Assembly (NCBI GenBank): GCA_922989275.2
Contig: OV277864.1
Span: 1 to 64,000, forward strand
Direction: 5' to 3'
Length of the DNA stretch: 64,000 nt
Origin: Gari tellinella
Taxonomy: Eukaryota; Mollusca; Bivalvia; Cardiida; Psammobiidae
Part shown: one piece after another, positions 8,556 to 21,620 of the stretch
Layout: every line of letters starts with the position of its first letter
Position numbering within the stretch: the first letter of the stretch is position 1
Program-made: the position numbers and the translations under genes
The notes under the pieces: model-generated
Seen by the model: the letters and a program-made list of their open reading frames with translations, nothing else
What the model was told of the DNA's origin: nothing
Databases searched by the model: none

Positions 8556-8888
8556 CTAGTAGTCAGAATCAGAAGAGTACTCCGAATCTGATCCGGAGAC
8601 AATTTCTACAGACTCGTCAAACATGTCTCTCCGTAGCTGTGCCACTTGGTCTGCTTTGATGTAGGCGTAGTCGTAGAACATGTTTCGCGCGCCTTCAACG
8701 ACTGCCAGCTTCAGGCGAAGATTGTAACGAAAGGCCTTGTTGTTGCTTCGTTTCGCCATCTTGTAGCGTTTCTGTACGTCTCCAAGCCGCTGGTTCAGCA
8801 GAACTATCTGGTCGCAGGCTTTGCGGAAGCGTCGCTCAGCATCACAAAGAGTGTGGCGTTTGTCGAGAGATTGGATTCTGGAAGGCAT
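8556..8888 (-). CDS. 110-aa protein, copy 6
   Basis: Unit 6 (7967-9556, 1590 bp). Protein identical to copy 1; the microsatellite is one triplet shorter. Confidence 0.87.
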   Translation of the reverse strand: MPSRIQSLDKRHTLCDAERRFRKACDQIVLLNQRLGDVQKRYKMAKRSNNKAFRYNLRLKLAVVEGARNMFYDYAYIKADQVAQLRRDMFDESVEIVSGSDSEYSSDSDY

Positions 8889-10139
8889 CTTGAATAGTTG
8901 TAGCTATAGCAAGACAATGATGAATTGGATAGAAGTTTCGCATATTTATACAATAAATCGCAGAGACTGGAAGTCAAAGATGCCAGTGCCATTCTGACAC
9001 ACGAGAATGTAACAGTAGAATGACTGAGTTGACACTTAGCTAATTAGCACGGGTCGTTAAACAAACAACACCATGCGGTAATCGATATGCAATCATAGCG
9101 CGAAACTGATTAGATTAGGATGTTTTCGCAAAGTGTTTATGAGCGATCATCCATTCATGCATGAACATAATACACAATTGAAAAAAGAAATATTAAATTT
9201 TCAACGCTGATGGGTTTGGTCTGAAAACGGCCAAAAATTATAATTATTCTAACCATCAACCCGCACACCCATCCCCCATATTTCTCTATAATTTAGTTGT
9301 CTTGTAATTGTATCATAATTGTAAATGAAATGTTTAAACATATTTATTATAAAATTGTTGTAAAAATGTTTGGAAGTTGTAAAAGCAAAAACATTATATG
9401 TACTTGCTAACAGCAGTTTCAGATATTAAGTGAAATGATGTTGAGTGTACGTGTGGGGTGGGGGAGGGAGGGTTAATTACCGCGATTACGCTTAAAATGA
9501 TGATAATGTTAATAAACTCTGTCTTTTGTAAATTCCTACTAAATAATATTTAATAACTGGCAGCTGTAGTTGATCTACTTATAAACTATATAGAAGTAGT
9601 AGTAGTAATAGTTGTTGTTGTTGTAATTCTGGTGGTAGTCGTAGTAGTAGCAGCAACATTCATAGAAGTAGTAGTTGTAGTAGTAGTAACAGTAGTATTG
9701 TTGCAATTATGGTAGAAGTAGTAGTTGTAGTAGTAGTAGTAGAAGTAGTAGTAGTAGAAGTAGTAGAAGTTGTAGTAGTAGAAGTAGTAATAGTAGTAGA
9801 AATAGTTGTAGTAGTAATAGTAGTAGTAGTAGTAGTAATAGTAGTAGTTGATGTTGTTGTTATTTTGGAAGTTGTAGCAATAGTAGTAGTAGTAGTAGTA
9901 GTAGTAGATTCAGTAGCAGTAGTAGTTGTTGTTTTTTATAATGTTGGTAGTAGTAGTAGTAGAATCGAATAGGTATTAATAGAGACCGGTAGCTGTTATT
10001 GTTAACAATAACTTTGTGGGGTAAGGGAATTCTTTGGAATTGTGTTTGTAAACTCTGAGAGATATATCTTTCTAGACATTTGTTGGCTCTGAAAAGGGCC
10101 GTTTGTGGAAAACGACTTGCGGTTTATATCCATGACTAA

Positions 10140-10472
10140 CTAGTAGTCAGAATCAGAAGAGTACTCCGAATCTGATCCGGAGACAATTTCTACAGACTCG
10201 TCAAACATGTCTCTCCGTAGCTGTGCCACTTGGTCTGCTTTGATGTAGGCGTAGTCGTAGAACATGTTTCGCGCGCCTTCAACGACTGCCAGCTTCAGGC
10301 GAAGATTGTAACGAAAGGCCTTGTTGTTGCTTCGTTTCGCCATCTTGTAGCGTTTCTGTACGTCTCCAAGCCGCTGGTTCAGCAGAACTATCTGGTCGCA
10401 GGCTTTGCGGAAGCGTCGCTCAGCATCACAAAGAGTGTGGCGTTTGTCGAGAGATTGGATTCTGGAAGGCAT
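10140..10472 (-). CDS. 110-aa protein, copy 7
   Basis: Unit 7 (9557-11140, 1584 bp). Protein identical to copy 1; the long TAG run is three triplets shorter, as in unit 10. Confidence 0.87.
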   Translation of the reverse strand: MPSRIQSLDKRHTLCDAERRFRKACDQIVLLNQRLGDVQKRYKMAKRSNNKAFRYNLRLKLAVVEGARNMFYDYAYIKADQVAQLRRDMFDESVEIVSGSDSEYSSDSDY

Positions 10473-11464
10473 CTTGAATAGTTGTAGCTATAGCAAGACA
10501 ATGATGAATTGGATAGAAGTTTCGCATATTTATACAATAAATCGCAGAGACTGGAAGTCAAAGATGCCAGTGCCATTCTGACACACGAGAATGTAACAGT
10601 AGAATGACTGAGTTGACACTTAGCTAATTAGCACGGGTCGTTAAACAAACAACACCATGCGGTAATCGATATGCAATCATAGCGCGAAACTGATTAGATT
10701 AGGATGTTTTCGCAAAGTGTTTATGAGCGATCATCCATTCATGCATGAACATAATACACAATTGAAAAAAGAAATATTAAATTTTCAACGCTGATGGGTT
10801 TGGTCTGAAAACGGCCAAAAATTATAATTATTCTAACCATCAACCCGCACACCCATCCCCCATATTTCTCTATAATTTAGTTGTCTTGTAATTGTATCAT
10901 AATTGTAAATGAAATGTTTAAACATATTTATTATAAAATTGTTGTAAAAATGTTTGGAAGTTGTAAAAGCAAAAACATTATATGTACTTGCTAACAGCAG
11001 TTTCAGATATTAAGTGAAATGATGTTGAGTGTACGTGTGGGGTGGGGGAGGGAGGGTTAATTACCGCGATTACGCTTAAAATGATGATAATGTTAATAAA
11101 CTCTGTCTTTTGTAAATTCCTACTAAATAATATTTAATAACTGGCAGCTGTAGTTGATCTACTTATAAACTATATAGAAGTAGTAGTAGTAATAGTTGTT
11201 GTTGTTGTAATTCTGGTGGTAGTCGTAGTAGTAGCAGCAACATTCATAGAAGTAGTAGTTGTAGTAGTAGTAACAGTAGTATTGTTGCAATTATGGTAGA
11301 AGTAGTAGTTGTAGTAGTAGTAGTAGAAGTAGTAGTAGTAGAAGTAGTAGAAGTTGTAGTAGTAGAAGTAGTAATAGTAGTAGAAATAGTTGTAGTAGTA
11401 ATAGTAGTAGTAGTAGTAGTAATAGTAGTAGTTGATGTTGTTGTTATTTTGGAAGTTGTAGCAA

Positions 11465-11500
<36 letters not shown>

Positions 11501-11732
11501 ATTCAGTAGCAGTAGTAGTTGTTGTTTTTTATAATGTTGGTAGTAGTAGTAGTAGAATCGAATAGGTATTAATAGAGACCGGTAGCTGTTATTGTTAACA
11601 ATAACTTTGTGGGGTAAGGGAATTCTTTGGAATTGTGTTTGTAAACTCTGAGAGATATATCTTTCTAGACATTTGTTGGCTCTGAAAAGGGCCGTTTGTG
11701 GAAAACGACTTGCGGTTTATATCCATGACTAA

Positions 11733-12065
11733 CTAGTAGTCAGAATCAGAAGAGTACTCCGAATCTGATCCGGAGACAATTTCTACAGACTCGTCAAACA
11801 TGTCTCTCCGTAGCTGTGCCACTTGGTCTGCTTTGATGTAGGCGTAGTCGTAGAACATGTTTCGCGCGCCTTCAACGACTGCCAGCTTCAGGCGAAGATT
11901 GTAACGAAAGGCCTTGTTGTTGCTTCGTTTCGCCATCTTGTAGCGTTTCTGTACGTCTCCAAGCCGCTGGTTCAGCAGAACTATCTGGTCGCAGGCTTTG
12001 CGGAAGCGTCGCTCAGCATCACAAAGAGTGTGGCGTTTGTCGAGAGATTGGATTCTGGAAGGCAT
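11733..12065 (-). CDS. 110-aa protein, copy 8
   Basis: Unit 8 (11141-12733, 1593 bp). Protein identical to copy 1; no distinguishing variant noticed. Confidence 0.87.
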   Translation of the reverse strand: MPSRIQSLDKRHTLCDAERRFRKACDQIVLLNQRLGDVQKRYKMAKRSNNKAFRYNLRLKLAVVEGARNMFYDYAYIKADQVAQLRRDMFDESVEIVSGSDSEYSSDSDY

Positions 12066-13063
12066 CTTGAATAGTTGTAGCTATAGCAAGACAATGATGA
12101 ATTGGATAGAAGTTTCGCATATTTATACAATAAATCGCAGAGACTGGAAGTCAAAGATGCCAGTGCCATTCTGACACACGAGAATGTAACAGTAGAATGA
12201 CTGAGTTGACACTTAGCTAATTAGCACGGGTCGTTAAACAAACAACACCATGCGGTAATCGATATGCAATCATAGCGCGAAACTGATTAGATTAGGATGT
12301 TTTCGCAAAGTGTTTATGAGCGATCATCCATTCATGCATGAACATAATACACAATTGAAAAAAGAAATATTAAATTTTCAACGCTGATGGGTTTGGTCTG
12401 AAAACGGCCAAAAATTATAATTATTCTAACCATCAACCCGCACACCCATCCCCCATATTTCTCTATAATTTAGTTGTCTTGTAATTGTATCATAATTGTA
12501 AATGAAATGTTTAAACATATTTATTATAAAATTGTTGTAAAAATGTTTGGAAGTTGTAAAAGCAAAAACATTATATGTACTTGCTAACAGCAGTTTCAGA
12601 TATTAAGTGAAATGATGTTGAGTGTACGTGTGGGGTGGGGGAGGGAGGGTTAATTACCGCGATTACGCTTAAAATGATGATAATGTTAATAAACTCTGTC
12701 TTTTGTAAATTCCTACTAAATAATATTTAATAACTGGCAGCTGTAGTTGATCTACTTATAAACTATATAGAAGTAGTAGTAGTAATAGTTGTTGTTGTTG
12801 TAATTCTGGTGGTAGTCGTAGTAGTAGCAGCAACATTCATAGAAGTAGTAGTTGTAGTAGTAGTAACAGTAGTATTGTTGCAATTATGGTAGAAGTAGTA
12901 GTTGTAGTAGTAGTAGTAGAAGTAGTAGTAGTAGAAGTAGTAGAAGTTGTAGTAGTAGAAGTAGTAATAGTAGTAGAAATAGTTGTAGTAGTAGTAGTAA
13001 TAGTAGTAGTAGTAGTAGTAATAGTAGTAGTTGATGTTGTTGTTATTTTGGAAGTTGTAGCAA

Positions 13064-13099
<36 letters not shown>

Positions 13100-13331
13100 A
13101 TTCAGTAGCAGTAGTAGTTGTTGTTTTTTATAATGTTGGTAGTAGTAGTAGTAGAATCGAATAGGTATTAATAGAGACCGGTAGCTGTTATTGTTAACAA
13201 TAACTTTGTGGGGTAAGGGAATTCTTTGGAATTGTGTTTGTAAACTCTGAGAGATATATCTTTCTAGACATTTGTTGGCTCTGAAAAGGGCCGTTTGTGG
13301 AAAACGACTTGCGGTTTATATCCATGACTAA

Positions 13332-13664
13332 CTAGTAGTCAGAATCAGAAGAGTACTCCGAATCTGATCCGGAGACAATTTCTACAGACTCGTCAAACAT
13401 GTCTCTCCGTAGCTGTGCCACTTGGTCTGCTTTGATGTAGGCGTAGTCGTAGAACATGTTTCGCGCGCCTTCAACGACTGCCAGCTTCAGGCGAAGATTG
13501 TAACGAAAGGCCTTGTTGTTGCTTCGTTTCGCCATCTTGTAGCGTTTCTGTACGTCTCCAAGCCGCTGGTTCAGCAGAACTATCTGGTCGCAGGCTTTGC
13601 GGAAGCGTCGCTCAGCATCACAAAGAGTGTGGCGTTTGTCGAGAGATTGGATTCTGGAAGGCAT
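13332..13664 (-). CDS. 110-aa protein, copy 9
   Basis: Unit 9 (12734-14332, 1599 bp), the longest unit. It has two extra triplets in the middle of the microsatellite (near 12990). Protein identical to copy 1. Confidence 0.87.
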   Translation of the reverse strand: MPSRIQSLDKRHTLCDAERRFRKACDQIVLLNQRLGDVQKRYKMAKRSNNKAFRYNLRLKLAVVEGARNMFYDYAYIKADQVAQLRRDMFDESVEIVSGSDSEYSSDSDY

Positions 13665-14915
13665 CTTGAATAGTTGTAGCTATAGCAAGACAATGATGAA
13701 TTGGATAGAAGTTTCGCATATTTATACAATAAATCGCAGAGACTGGAAGTCAAAGATGCCAGTGCCATTCTGACACACGAGAATGTAACAGTAGAATGAC
13801 TGAGTTGACACTTAGCTAATTAGCACGGGTCGTTAAACAAACAACACCATGCGGTAATCGATATGCAATCATAGCGCGAAACTGATTAGATTAGGATGTT
13901 TTCGCAAAGTGTTTATGAGCGATCATCCATTCATGCATGAACATAATACACAATTGAAAAAAGAAATATTAAATTTTCAACGCTGATGGGTTTGGTCTGA
14001 AAACGGCCAAAAATTATAATTATTCTAACCATCAACCCGCACACCCATCCCCCATATTTCTCTATAATTTAGTTGTCTTGTAATTGTATCATAATTGTAA
14101 ATGAAATGTTTAAACATATTTATTATAAAATTGTTGTAAAAATGTTTGGAAGTTGTAAAAGCAAAAACATTATATGTACTTGCTAACAGCAGTTTCAGAT
14201 ATTAAGTGAAATGATGTTGAGTGTACGTGTGGGGTGGGGGAGGGAGGGTTAATTACCGCGATTACGCTTAAAATGATGATAATGTTAATAAACTCTGTCT
14301 TTTGTAAATTCCTACTAAATAATATTTAATAACTGGCAGCTGTAGTTGATCTACTTATAAACTATATAGAAGTAGTAGTAGTAATAGTTGTTGTTGTTGT
14401 AATTCTGGTGGTAGTCGTAGTAGTAGCAGCAACATTCATAGAAGTAGTAGTTGTAGTAGTAGTAACAGTAGTATTGTTGCAATTATGGTAGAAGTAGTAG
14501 TTGTAGTAGTAGTAGTAGAAGTAGTAGTAGTAGAAGTAGTAGAAGTTGTAGTAGTAGAAGTAGTAATAGTAGTAGAAATAGTTGTAGTAGTAATAGTAGT
14601 AGTAGTAGTAGTAATAGTAGTAGTTGATGTTGTTGTTATTTTGGAAGTTGTAGCAATAGTAGTAGTAGTAGTAGTAGTAGTAGATTCAGTAGCAGTAGTA
14701 GTTGTTGTTTTTTATAATGTTGGTAGTAGTAGTAGTAGAATCGAATAGGTATTAATAGAGACCGGTAGCTGTTATTGTTAACAATAACTTTGTGGGGTAA
14801 GGGAATTCTTTGGAATTGTGTTTGTAAACTCTGAGAGATATATCTTTCTAGACATTTGTTGGCTCTGAAAAGGGCCGTTTGTGGAAAACGACTTGCGGTT
14901 TATATCCATGACTAA

Positions 14916-15248
14916 CTAGTAGTCAGAATCAGAAGAGTACTCCGAATCTGATCCGGAGACAATTTCTACAGACTCGTCAAACATGTCTCTCCGTAGCTGT
15001 GCCACTTGGTCTGCTTTGATGTAGGCGTAGTCGTAGAACATGTTTCGCGCGCCTTCAACGACTGCCAGCTTCAGGCGAAGATTGTAACGAAAGGCCTTGT
15101 TGTTGCTTCGTTTCGCCATCTTGTAGCGTTTCTGTACGTCTCCAAGCCGCTGGTTCAGCAGAACTATCTGGTCGCAGGCTTTGCGGAAGCGTCGCTCAGC
15201 ATCACAAAGAGTGTGGCGTTTGTCGAGAGATTGGATTCTGGAAGGCAT
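14916..15248 (-). CDS. 110-aa protein, copy 10
   Basis: Unit 10 (14333-15916, 1584 bp). Protein identical to copy 1; short TAG run as in unit 7. Confidence 0.87.
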   Translation of the reverse strand: MPSRIQSLDKRHTLCDAERRFRKACDQIVLLNQRLGDVQKRYKMAKRSNNKAFRYNLRLKLAVVEGARNMFYDYAYIKADQVAQLRRDMFDESVEIVSGSDSEYSSDSDY

Positions 15249-16240
15249 CTTGAATAGTTGTAGCTATAGCAAGACAATGATGAATTGGATAGAAGTTTCG
15301 CATATTTATACAATAAATCGCAGAGACTGGAAGTCAAAGATGCCAGTGCCATTCTGACACACGAGAATGTAACAGTAGAATGACTGAGTTGACACTTAGC
15401 TAATTAGCACGGGTCGTTAAACAAACAACACCATGCGGTAATCGATATGCAATCATAGCGCGAAACTGATTAGATTAGGATGTTTTCGCAAAGTGTTTAT
15501 GAGCGATCATCCATTCATGCATGAACATAATACACAATTGAAAAAAGAAATATTAAATTTTCAACGCTGATGGGTTTGGTCTGAAAACGGCCAAAAATTA
15601 TAATTATTCTAACCATCAACCCGCACACCCATCCCCCATATTTCTCTATAATTTAGTTGTCTTGTAATTGTATCATAATTGTAAATGAAATGTTTAAACA
15701 TATTTATTATAAAATTGTTGTAAAAATGTTTGGAAGTTGTAAAAGCAAAAACATTATATGTACTTGCTAACAGCAGTTTCAGATATTAAGTGAAATGATG
15801 TTGAGTGTACGTGTGGGGTGGGGGAGGGAGGGTTAATTACCGCGATTACGCTTAAAATGATGATAATGTTAATAAACTCTGTCTTTTGTAAATTCCTACT
15901 AAATAATATTTAATAACTGGCAGCTGTAGTTGATCTACTTATAAACTATATAGAAGTAGTAGTAGTAATAGTTGTTGTTGTTGTAATTCTGGTGGTAGTC
16001 GTAGTAGTAGCAGCAACATTCATAGAAGTAGTAGTTGTAGTAGTAGTAACAGTAGTATTGTTGCAATTATGGTAGAAGTAGTAGTTGTAGTAGTAGTAGT
16101 AGAAGTAGTAGTAGTAGAAGTAGTAGAAGTTGTAGTAGTAGAAGTAGTAATAGTAGTAGAAATAGTTGTAGTAGTAATAGTAGTAGTAGTAGTAGTAATA
16201 GTAGTAGTTGATGTTGTTGTTATTTTGGAAGTTGTAGCAA

Positions 16241-16279
<39 letters not shown>

Positions 16280-16511
16280 ATTCAGTAGCAGTAGTAGTTG
16301 TTGTTTTTTATAATGTTGGTAGTAGTAGTAGTAGAATCGAATAGGTATTAATAGAGACCGGTAGCTGTTATTGTTAACAATAACTTTGTGGGGTAAGGGA
16401 ATTCTTTGGAATTGTGTTTGTAAACTCTGAGAGATATATCTTTCTAGACATTTGTTGGCTCTGAAAAGGGCCGTTTGTGGAAAACGACTTGCGGTTTATA
16501 TCCATGACTAA

Positions 16512-16844
16512 CTAGTAGTCAGAATCAGAAGAGTACTCCGAATCTGATCCGGAGACAATTTCTACAGACTCGTCAAACATGTCTCTCCGTAGCTGTGCCA
16601 CTTGGTCTGCTTTGATGTAGGCGTAGTCGTAGAACATGTTTCGCGCGCCTTCAACGACTGCCAGCTTCAGGCGAAGATTGTAACGAAAGGCCTTGTTGTT
16701 GCTTCGTTTCGCCATCTTGTAGCGTTTCTGTACGTCTCCAAGCCGCTGGTTCAGCAGAACTATCTGGTCGCAGGCTTTGCGGAAGCGTCGCTCAGCATCA
16801 CAAAGAGTGTGGCGTTTGTCGAGAGATTGGATTCTGGAAGGCAT
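16512..16844 (-). CDS. 110-aa protein, copy 11
   Basis: Unit 11 (15917-17512, 1596 bp). Protein identical to copy 1; one extra TAG triplet. Confidence 0.87.
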   Translation of the reverse strand: MPSRIQSLDKRHTLCDAERRFRKACDQIVLLNQRLGDVQKRYKMAKRSNNKAFRYNLRLKLAVVEGARNMFYDYAYIKADQVAQLRRDMFDESVEIVSGSDSEYSSDSDY

Positions 16845-17836
16845 CTTGAATAGTTGTAGCTATAGCAAGACAATGATGAATTGGATAGAAGTTTCGCATA
16901 TTTATACAATAAATCGCAGAGACTGGAAGTCAAAGATGCCAGTGCCATTCTGACACACGAGAATGTAACAGTAGAATGACTGAGTTGACACTTAGCTAAT
17001 TAGCACGGGTCGTTAAACAAACAACACCATGCGGTAATCGATATGCAATCATAGCGCGAAACTGATTAGATTAGGATGTTTTCGCAAAGTGTTTATGAGC
17101 GATCATCCATTCATGCATGAACATAATACACAATTGAAAAAAGAAATATTAAATTTTCAACGCTGATGGGTTTGGTCTGAAAACGGCCAAAAATTATAAT
17201 TATTCTAACCATCAACCCGCACACCCATCCCCCATATTTCTCTATAATTTAGTTGTCTTGTAATTGTATCATAATTGTAAATGAAATGTTTAAACATATT
17301 TATTATAAAATTGTTGTAAAAATGTTTGGAAGTTGTAAAAGCAAAAACATTATATGTACTTGCTAACAGCAGTTTCAGATATTAAGTGAAATGATGTTGA
17401 GTGTACGTGTGGGGTGGGGGAGGGAGGGTTAATTACCGCGATTACGCTTAAAATGATGATAATGTTAATAAACTCTGTCTTTTGTAAATTCCTACTAAAT
17501 AATATTTAATAACTGGCAGCTGTAGTTGATCTACTTATAAACTATATAGAAGTAGTAGTAGTAATAGTTGTTGTTGTTGTAATTCTGGTGGTAGTCGTAG
17601 TAGTAGTAGCAACATTCATAGAAGTAGTAGTTGTAGTAGTAGTAACAGTAGTATTGTTGCAATTATGGTAGAAGTAGTAGTTGTAGTAGTAGTAGTAGAA
17701 GTAGTAGTAGTAGAAGTAGTAGAAGTTGTAGTAGTAGAAGTAGTAATAGTAGTAGAAATAGTTGTAGTAGTAATAGTAGTAGTAGTAGTAGTAATAGTAG
17801 TAGTTGATGTTGTTGTTATTTTGGAAGTTGTAGCAA

Positions 17837-17869
<33 letters not shown>

Positions 17870-18101
17870 ATTCAGTAGCAGTAGTAGTTGTTGTTTTTTA
17901 TAATGTTGGTAGTAGTAGTAGTAGAATCGAATAGGTATTAATAGAGACCGGTAGCTGTTATTGTTAACAATAACTTTGTGGGGTAAGGGAATTCTTTGGA
18001 ATTGTGTTTGTAAACTCTGAGAGATATATCTTTCTAGACATTTGTTGGCTCTGAAAAGGGCCGTTTGTGGAAAACGACTTGCGGTTTATATCCATGACTA
18101 A

Positions 18102-18434
18102 CTAGTAGTCAGAATCAGAAGAGTACTCCGAATCTGATCCGGAGACAATTTCTACAGACTCGTCAAACATGTCTCTCCGTAGCTGTGCCACTTGGTCTGC
18201 TTTGATGTAGGCGTAGTCGTAGAACATGTTTCGCGCGCCTTCAACGACTGCCAGCTTCAGGCGAAGATTGTAACGAAAGGCCTTGTTGTTGCTTCGTTTC
18301 GCCATCTTGTAGCGTTTCTGTACGTCTCCAAGCCGCTGGTTCAGCAGAACTATCTGGTCGCAGGCTTTGCGGAAGCGTCGCTCAGCATCACAAAGAGTGT
18401 GGCGTTTGTCGAGATATTGGATTCTGGAAGGCAT
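18102..18434 (-). CDS. 110-aa protein, copy 12 (Ser7Tyr)
   Basis: Unit 12 (17513-19102, 1590 bp), the most divergent unit. Serine 7 is tyrosine (plus-strand G to T at 18415), the least conservative protein change in the array, near the N-terminus before the first predicted helix. Spacer differences are at about 17607, 18503 (A to C just upstream of TATA), 18642, 19028 and 19032. The frame stays intact. Confidence 0.85.
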   Translation of the reverse strand: MPSRIQYLDKRHTLCDAERRFRKACDQIVLLNQRLGDVQKRYKMAKRSNNKAFRYNLRLKLAVVEGARNMFYDYAYIKADQVAQLRRDMFDESVEIVSGSDSEYSSDSDY

Positions 18435-19426
18435 CTTGAATAGTTGTAGCTATAGCAAGACAATGATGAATTGGATAGAAGTTTCGCATATTTATACAAT
18501 AACTCGCAGAGACTGGAAGTCAAAGATGCCAGTGCCATTCTGACACACGAGAATGTAACAGTAGAATGACTGAGTTGACACTTAGCTAATTAGCACGGGT
18601 CGTTAAACAAACAACACCATGCGGTAATCGATATGCAATCACAGCGCGAAACTGATTAGATTAGGATGTTTTCGCAAAGTGTTTATGAGCGATCATCCAT
18701 TCATGCATGAACATAATACACAATTGAAAAAAGAAATATTAAATTTTCAACGCTGATGGGTTTGGTCTGAAAACGGCCAAAAATTATAATTATTCTAACC
18801 ATCAACCCGCACACCCATCCCCCATATTTCTCTATAATTTAGTTGTCTTGTAATTGTATCATAATTGTAAATGAAATGTTTAAACATATTTATTATAAAA
18901 TTGTTGTAAAAATGTTTGGAAGTTGTAAAAGCAAAAACATTATATGTACTTGCTAACAGCAGTTTCAGATATTAAGTGAAATGATGTTGAGTGTACGTGT
19001 GGGGTGGGGGAGGGAGGGTTAATTACCACGAGTACGCTTAAAATGATGATAATGTTAATAAACTCTGTCTTTTGTAAATTCCTACTAAATAATATTTAAT
19101 AACTGGCAGCTGTAGTTGATCTACTTATAAACTATATAGAAGTAGTAGTAGTAATAGTTGTTGTTGTTGTAATTCTGGTGGTAGTCGTAGTAGTAGCAGC
19201 AACATTCATAGAAGTAGTAGTTGTAGTAGTAGTAACAGTAGTATTGTTGCAATTATGGTAGAAGTAGTAGTGGTAGTAGTAGTAGTAGAAGTAGTAGTAG
19301 TAGAAGTAGTAGAAGTTGTAGTAGTAGAAGTAGTAATAGTAGTAGAAATAGTTGTAGTAGTAATAGTAGTAGTAGTAGTAGTAATAGTAGTAGTTGATGT
19401 TGTTGTTATTTTGGAAGTTGTAGCAA

Positions 19427-19462
<36 letters not shown>

Positions 19463-19694
19463 ATTCAGTAGCAGTAGTAGTTGTTGTTTTTTATAATGTT
19501 GGTAGTAGTAGTAGTAGAATCGAATAGGTATTAATAGAGACCGGTAGCTGTTATTGTTAACAATAACTTTGTGGGGTAAGGGAATTCTTTGGAATTGTGT
19601 TTGTAAACTCTGAGAGATATATCTTTCTAGACATTTGTTGGCTCTGAAAAGGGCCGTTTGTGGAAAACGACTTGCGGTTTATATCCATGACTAA

Positions 19695-20027
19695 CTAGTA
19701 GTCAGAATCAGAAGAGTACTCCGAATCTGATCCGGAGACAATTTCTACAGACTCGTCAAACATGTCTCTCCGTAGCTGTGCCACTTGGTCTGCTTTGATG
19801 TAGGCGTAGTCGTAGAACATGTTTCGCGCGCCTTCAACGACTGCCAGCTTCAGGCGAAGATTGTAACGAAAGGCCTTGTTGTTGCTTCGTTTCGCCATCT
19901 TGTAGCGTTTCTGTACGTCTCCAAGCCGCTGGTTCAGCAGAACTATCTGGTCGCAGGCTTTGCGGAAGCGTCGCTCAGCATCACAAAGAGTGTGGCGTTT
20001 GTCGAGAGATTGGATTCTGGAAGGCAT
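19695..20027 (-). CDS. 110-aa protein, copy 13 (dimer member A)
   Basis: Unit 13 (19103-20695, 1593 bp). Protein identical to copy 1. The microsatellite has TTG to TGG at about 19272, the A-type marker shared with units 15, 17 and 19; Ala67 is GCG. Confidence 0.87.
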   Translation of the reverse strand: MPSRIQSLDKRHTLCDAERRFRKACDQIVLLNQRLGDVQKRYKMAKRSNNKAFRYNLRLKLAVVEGARNMFYDYAYIKADQVAQLRRDMFDESVEIVSGSDSEYSSDSDY

Positions 20028-21019
20028 CTTGAATAGTTGTAGCTATAGCAAGACAATGATGAATTGGATAGAAGTTTCGCATATTTATACAATAAATCGC
20101 AGAGACTGGAAGTCAAAGATGCCAGTGCCATTCTGACACACGAGAATGTAACAGTAGAATGACTGAGTTGACACTTAGCTAATTAGCACGGGTCGTTAAA
20201 CAAACAACACCATGCGGTAATCGATATGCAATCATAGCGCGAAACTGATTAGATTAGGATGTTTTCGCAAAGTGTTTATGAGCGATCATCCATTCATGCA
20301 TGAACATAATACACAATTGAAAAAAGAAATATTAAATTTTCAACGCTGATGGGTTTGGTCTGAAAACGGCCAAAAATTATAATTATTCTAACCATCAACC
20401 CGCACACCCATCCCCCATATTTCTCTATAATTTAGTTGTCTTGTAATTGTATCATAATTGTAAATGAAATGTTTAAACATATTTATTATAAAATTGTTGT
20501 AAAAATGTTTGGAAGTTGTAAAAGCAAAAACATTATATGTACTTGCTAACAGCAGTTTCAGATATTAAGTGAAATGATGTTGAGTGTACGTGTGGGGTGG
20601 GGGAGGGAGGGTTAATTACCGCGATTACGCTTAAAATGATGATAATGTTAATAAACTCTGTCTTTTGTAAATTCCTACTAAATAATATTTAATAACTGGC
20701 AGCTGTAGTTGATCTACTTATAAACTATATAGAAGTAGTAGTAGTTATAGTTGTTGTTGTTGTAATTCTGGTGGTAGTCGTAGTAGTAGTAGCAACATTC
20801 ATAGAAGTAGTAGTTGTAGTAGTAGTAACAGTAGTATTGTTGCAATTATGGTAGAAGTAGTAGTTGTAGTAGTAGTAGTAGAAGTAGTAGTAGTAGAAGT
20901 AGTAGAAGTTGTAGTAGTAGAAGTAGTAATAGTAGTAGAAATAGTTGTAGTAGTAATAGTAGTAGTAGTAGTAGTAATAGTAGTAGTTGATGTTGTTGTT
21001 ATTTTGGAAGTTGTAGCAA

Positions 21020-21055
<36 letters not shown>

Positions 21056-21287
21056 ATTCAGTAGCAGTAGTAGTTGTTGTTTTTTATAATGTTGGTAGTA
21101 GTAGTAGTAGAATCGAATAGGTATTAATAGAGACCGGTAGCTGTTATTGTTAACAATAACTTTGTGGGGTAAGGGAATTCTTTGGAATTGTGTTTGTAAA
21201 CTCTGAGAGATATATCTTTCTAGACATTTGTTGGCTCTGAAAAGGGCCGTTTGTGGAAAACGACTTGCGGTTTATATCCATGACTAA

Positions 21288-21620
21288 CTAGTAGTCAGAA
21301 TCAGAAGAGTACTCCGAATCTGATCCGGAGACAATTTCTACAGACTCGTCAAACATGTCTCTCCGTAGCTGTGCCACTTGGTCTGCTTTGATGTAGGCGT
21401 AGTCGTAGAACATGTTTCGTGCGCCTTCAACGACTGCCAGCTTCAGGCGAAGATTGTAACGAAAGGCCTTGTTGTTGCTTCGTTTCGCCATCTTGTAGCG
21501 TTTCTGTACGTCTCCAAGCCGCTGGTTCAGCAGAACTATCTGGTCGCAGGCTTTGCGGAAGCGTCGCTCAGCATCACAAAGAGTGTGGCGTTTGTCGAGA
21601 GATTGGATTCTGGAAGGCAT
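21288..21620 (-). CDS. 110-aa protein, copy 14 (dimer member B)
   Basis: Unit 14 (20696-22288, 1593 bp). Protein identical; B-type markers: silent Ala67 GCA (21420), A to C upstream of TATA (21689) and A to T in the early microsatellite (20746, shared with unit 16). Confidence 0.87.
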   Translation of the reverse strand: MPSRIQSLDKRHTLCDAERRFRKACDQIVLLNQRLGDVQKRYKMAKRSNNKAFRYNLRLKLAVVEGARNMFYDYAYIKADQVAQLRRDMFDESVEIVSGSDSEYSSDSDY

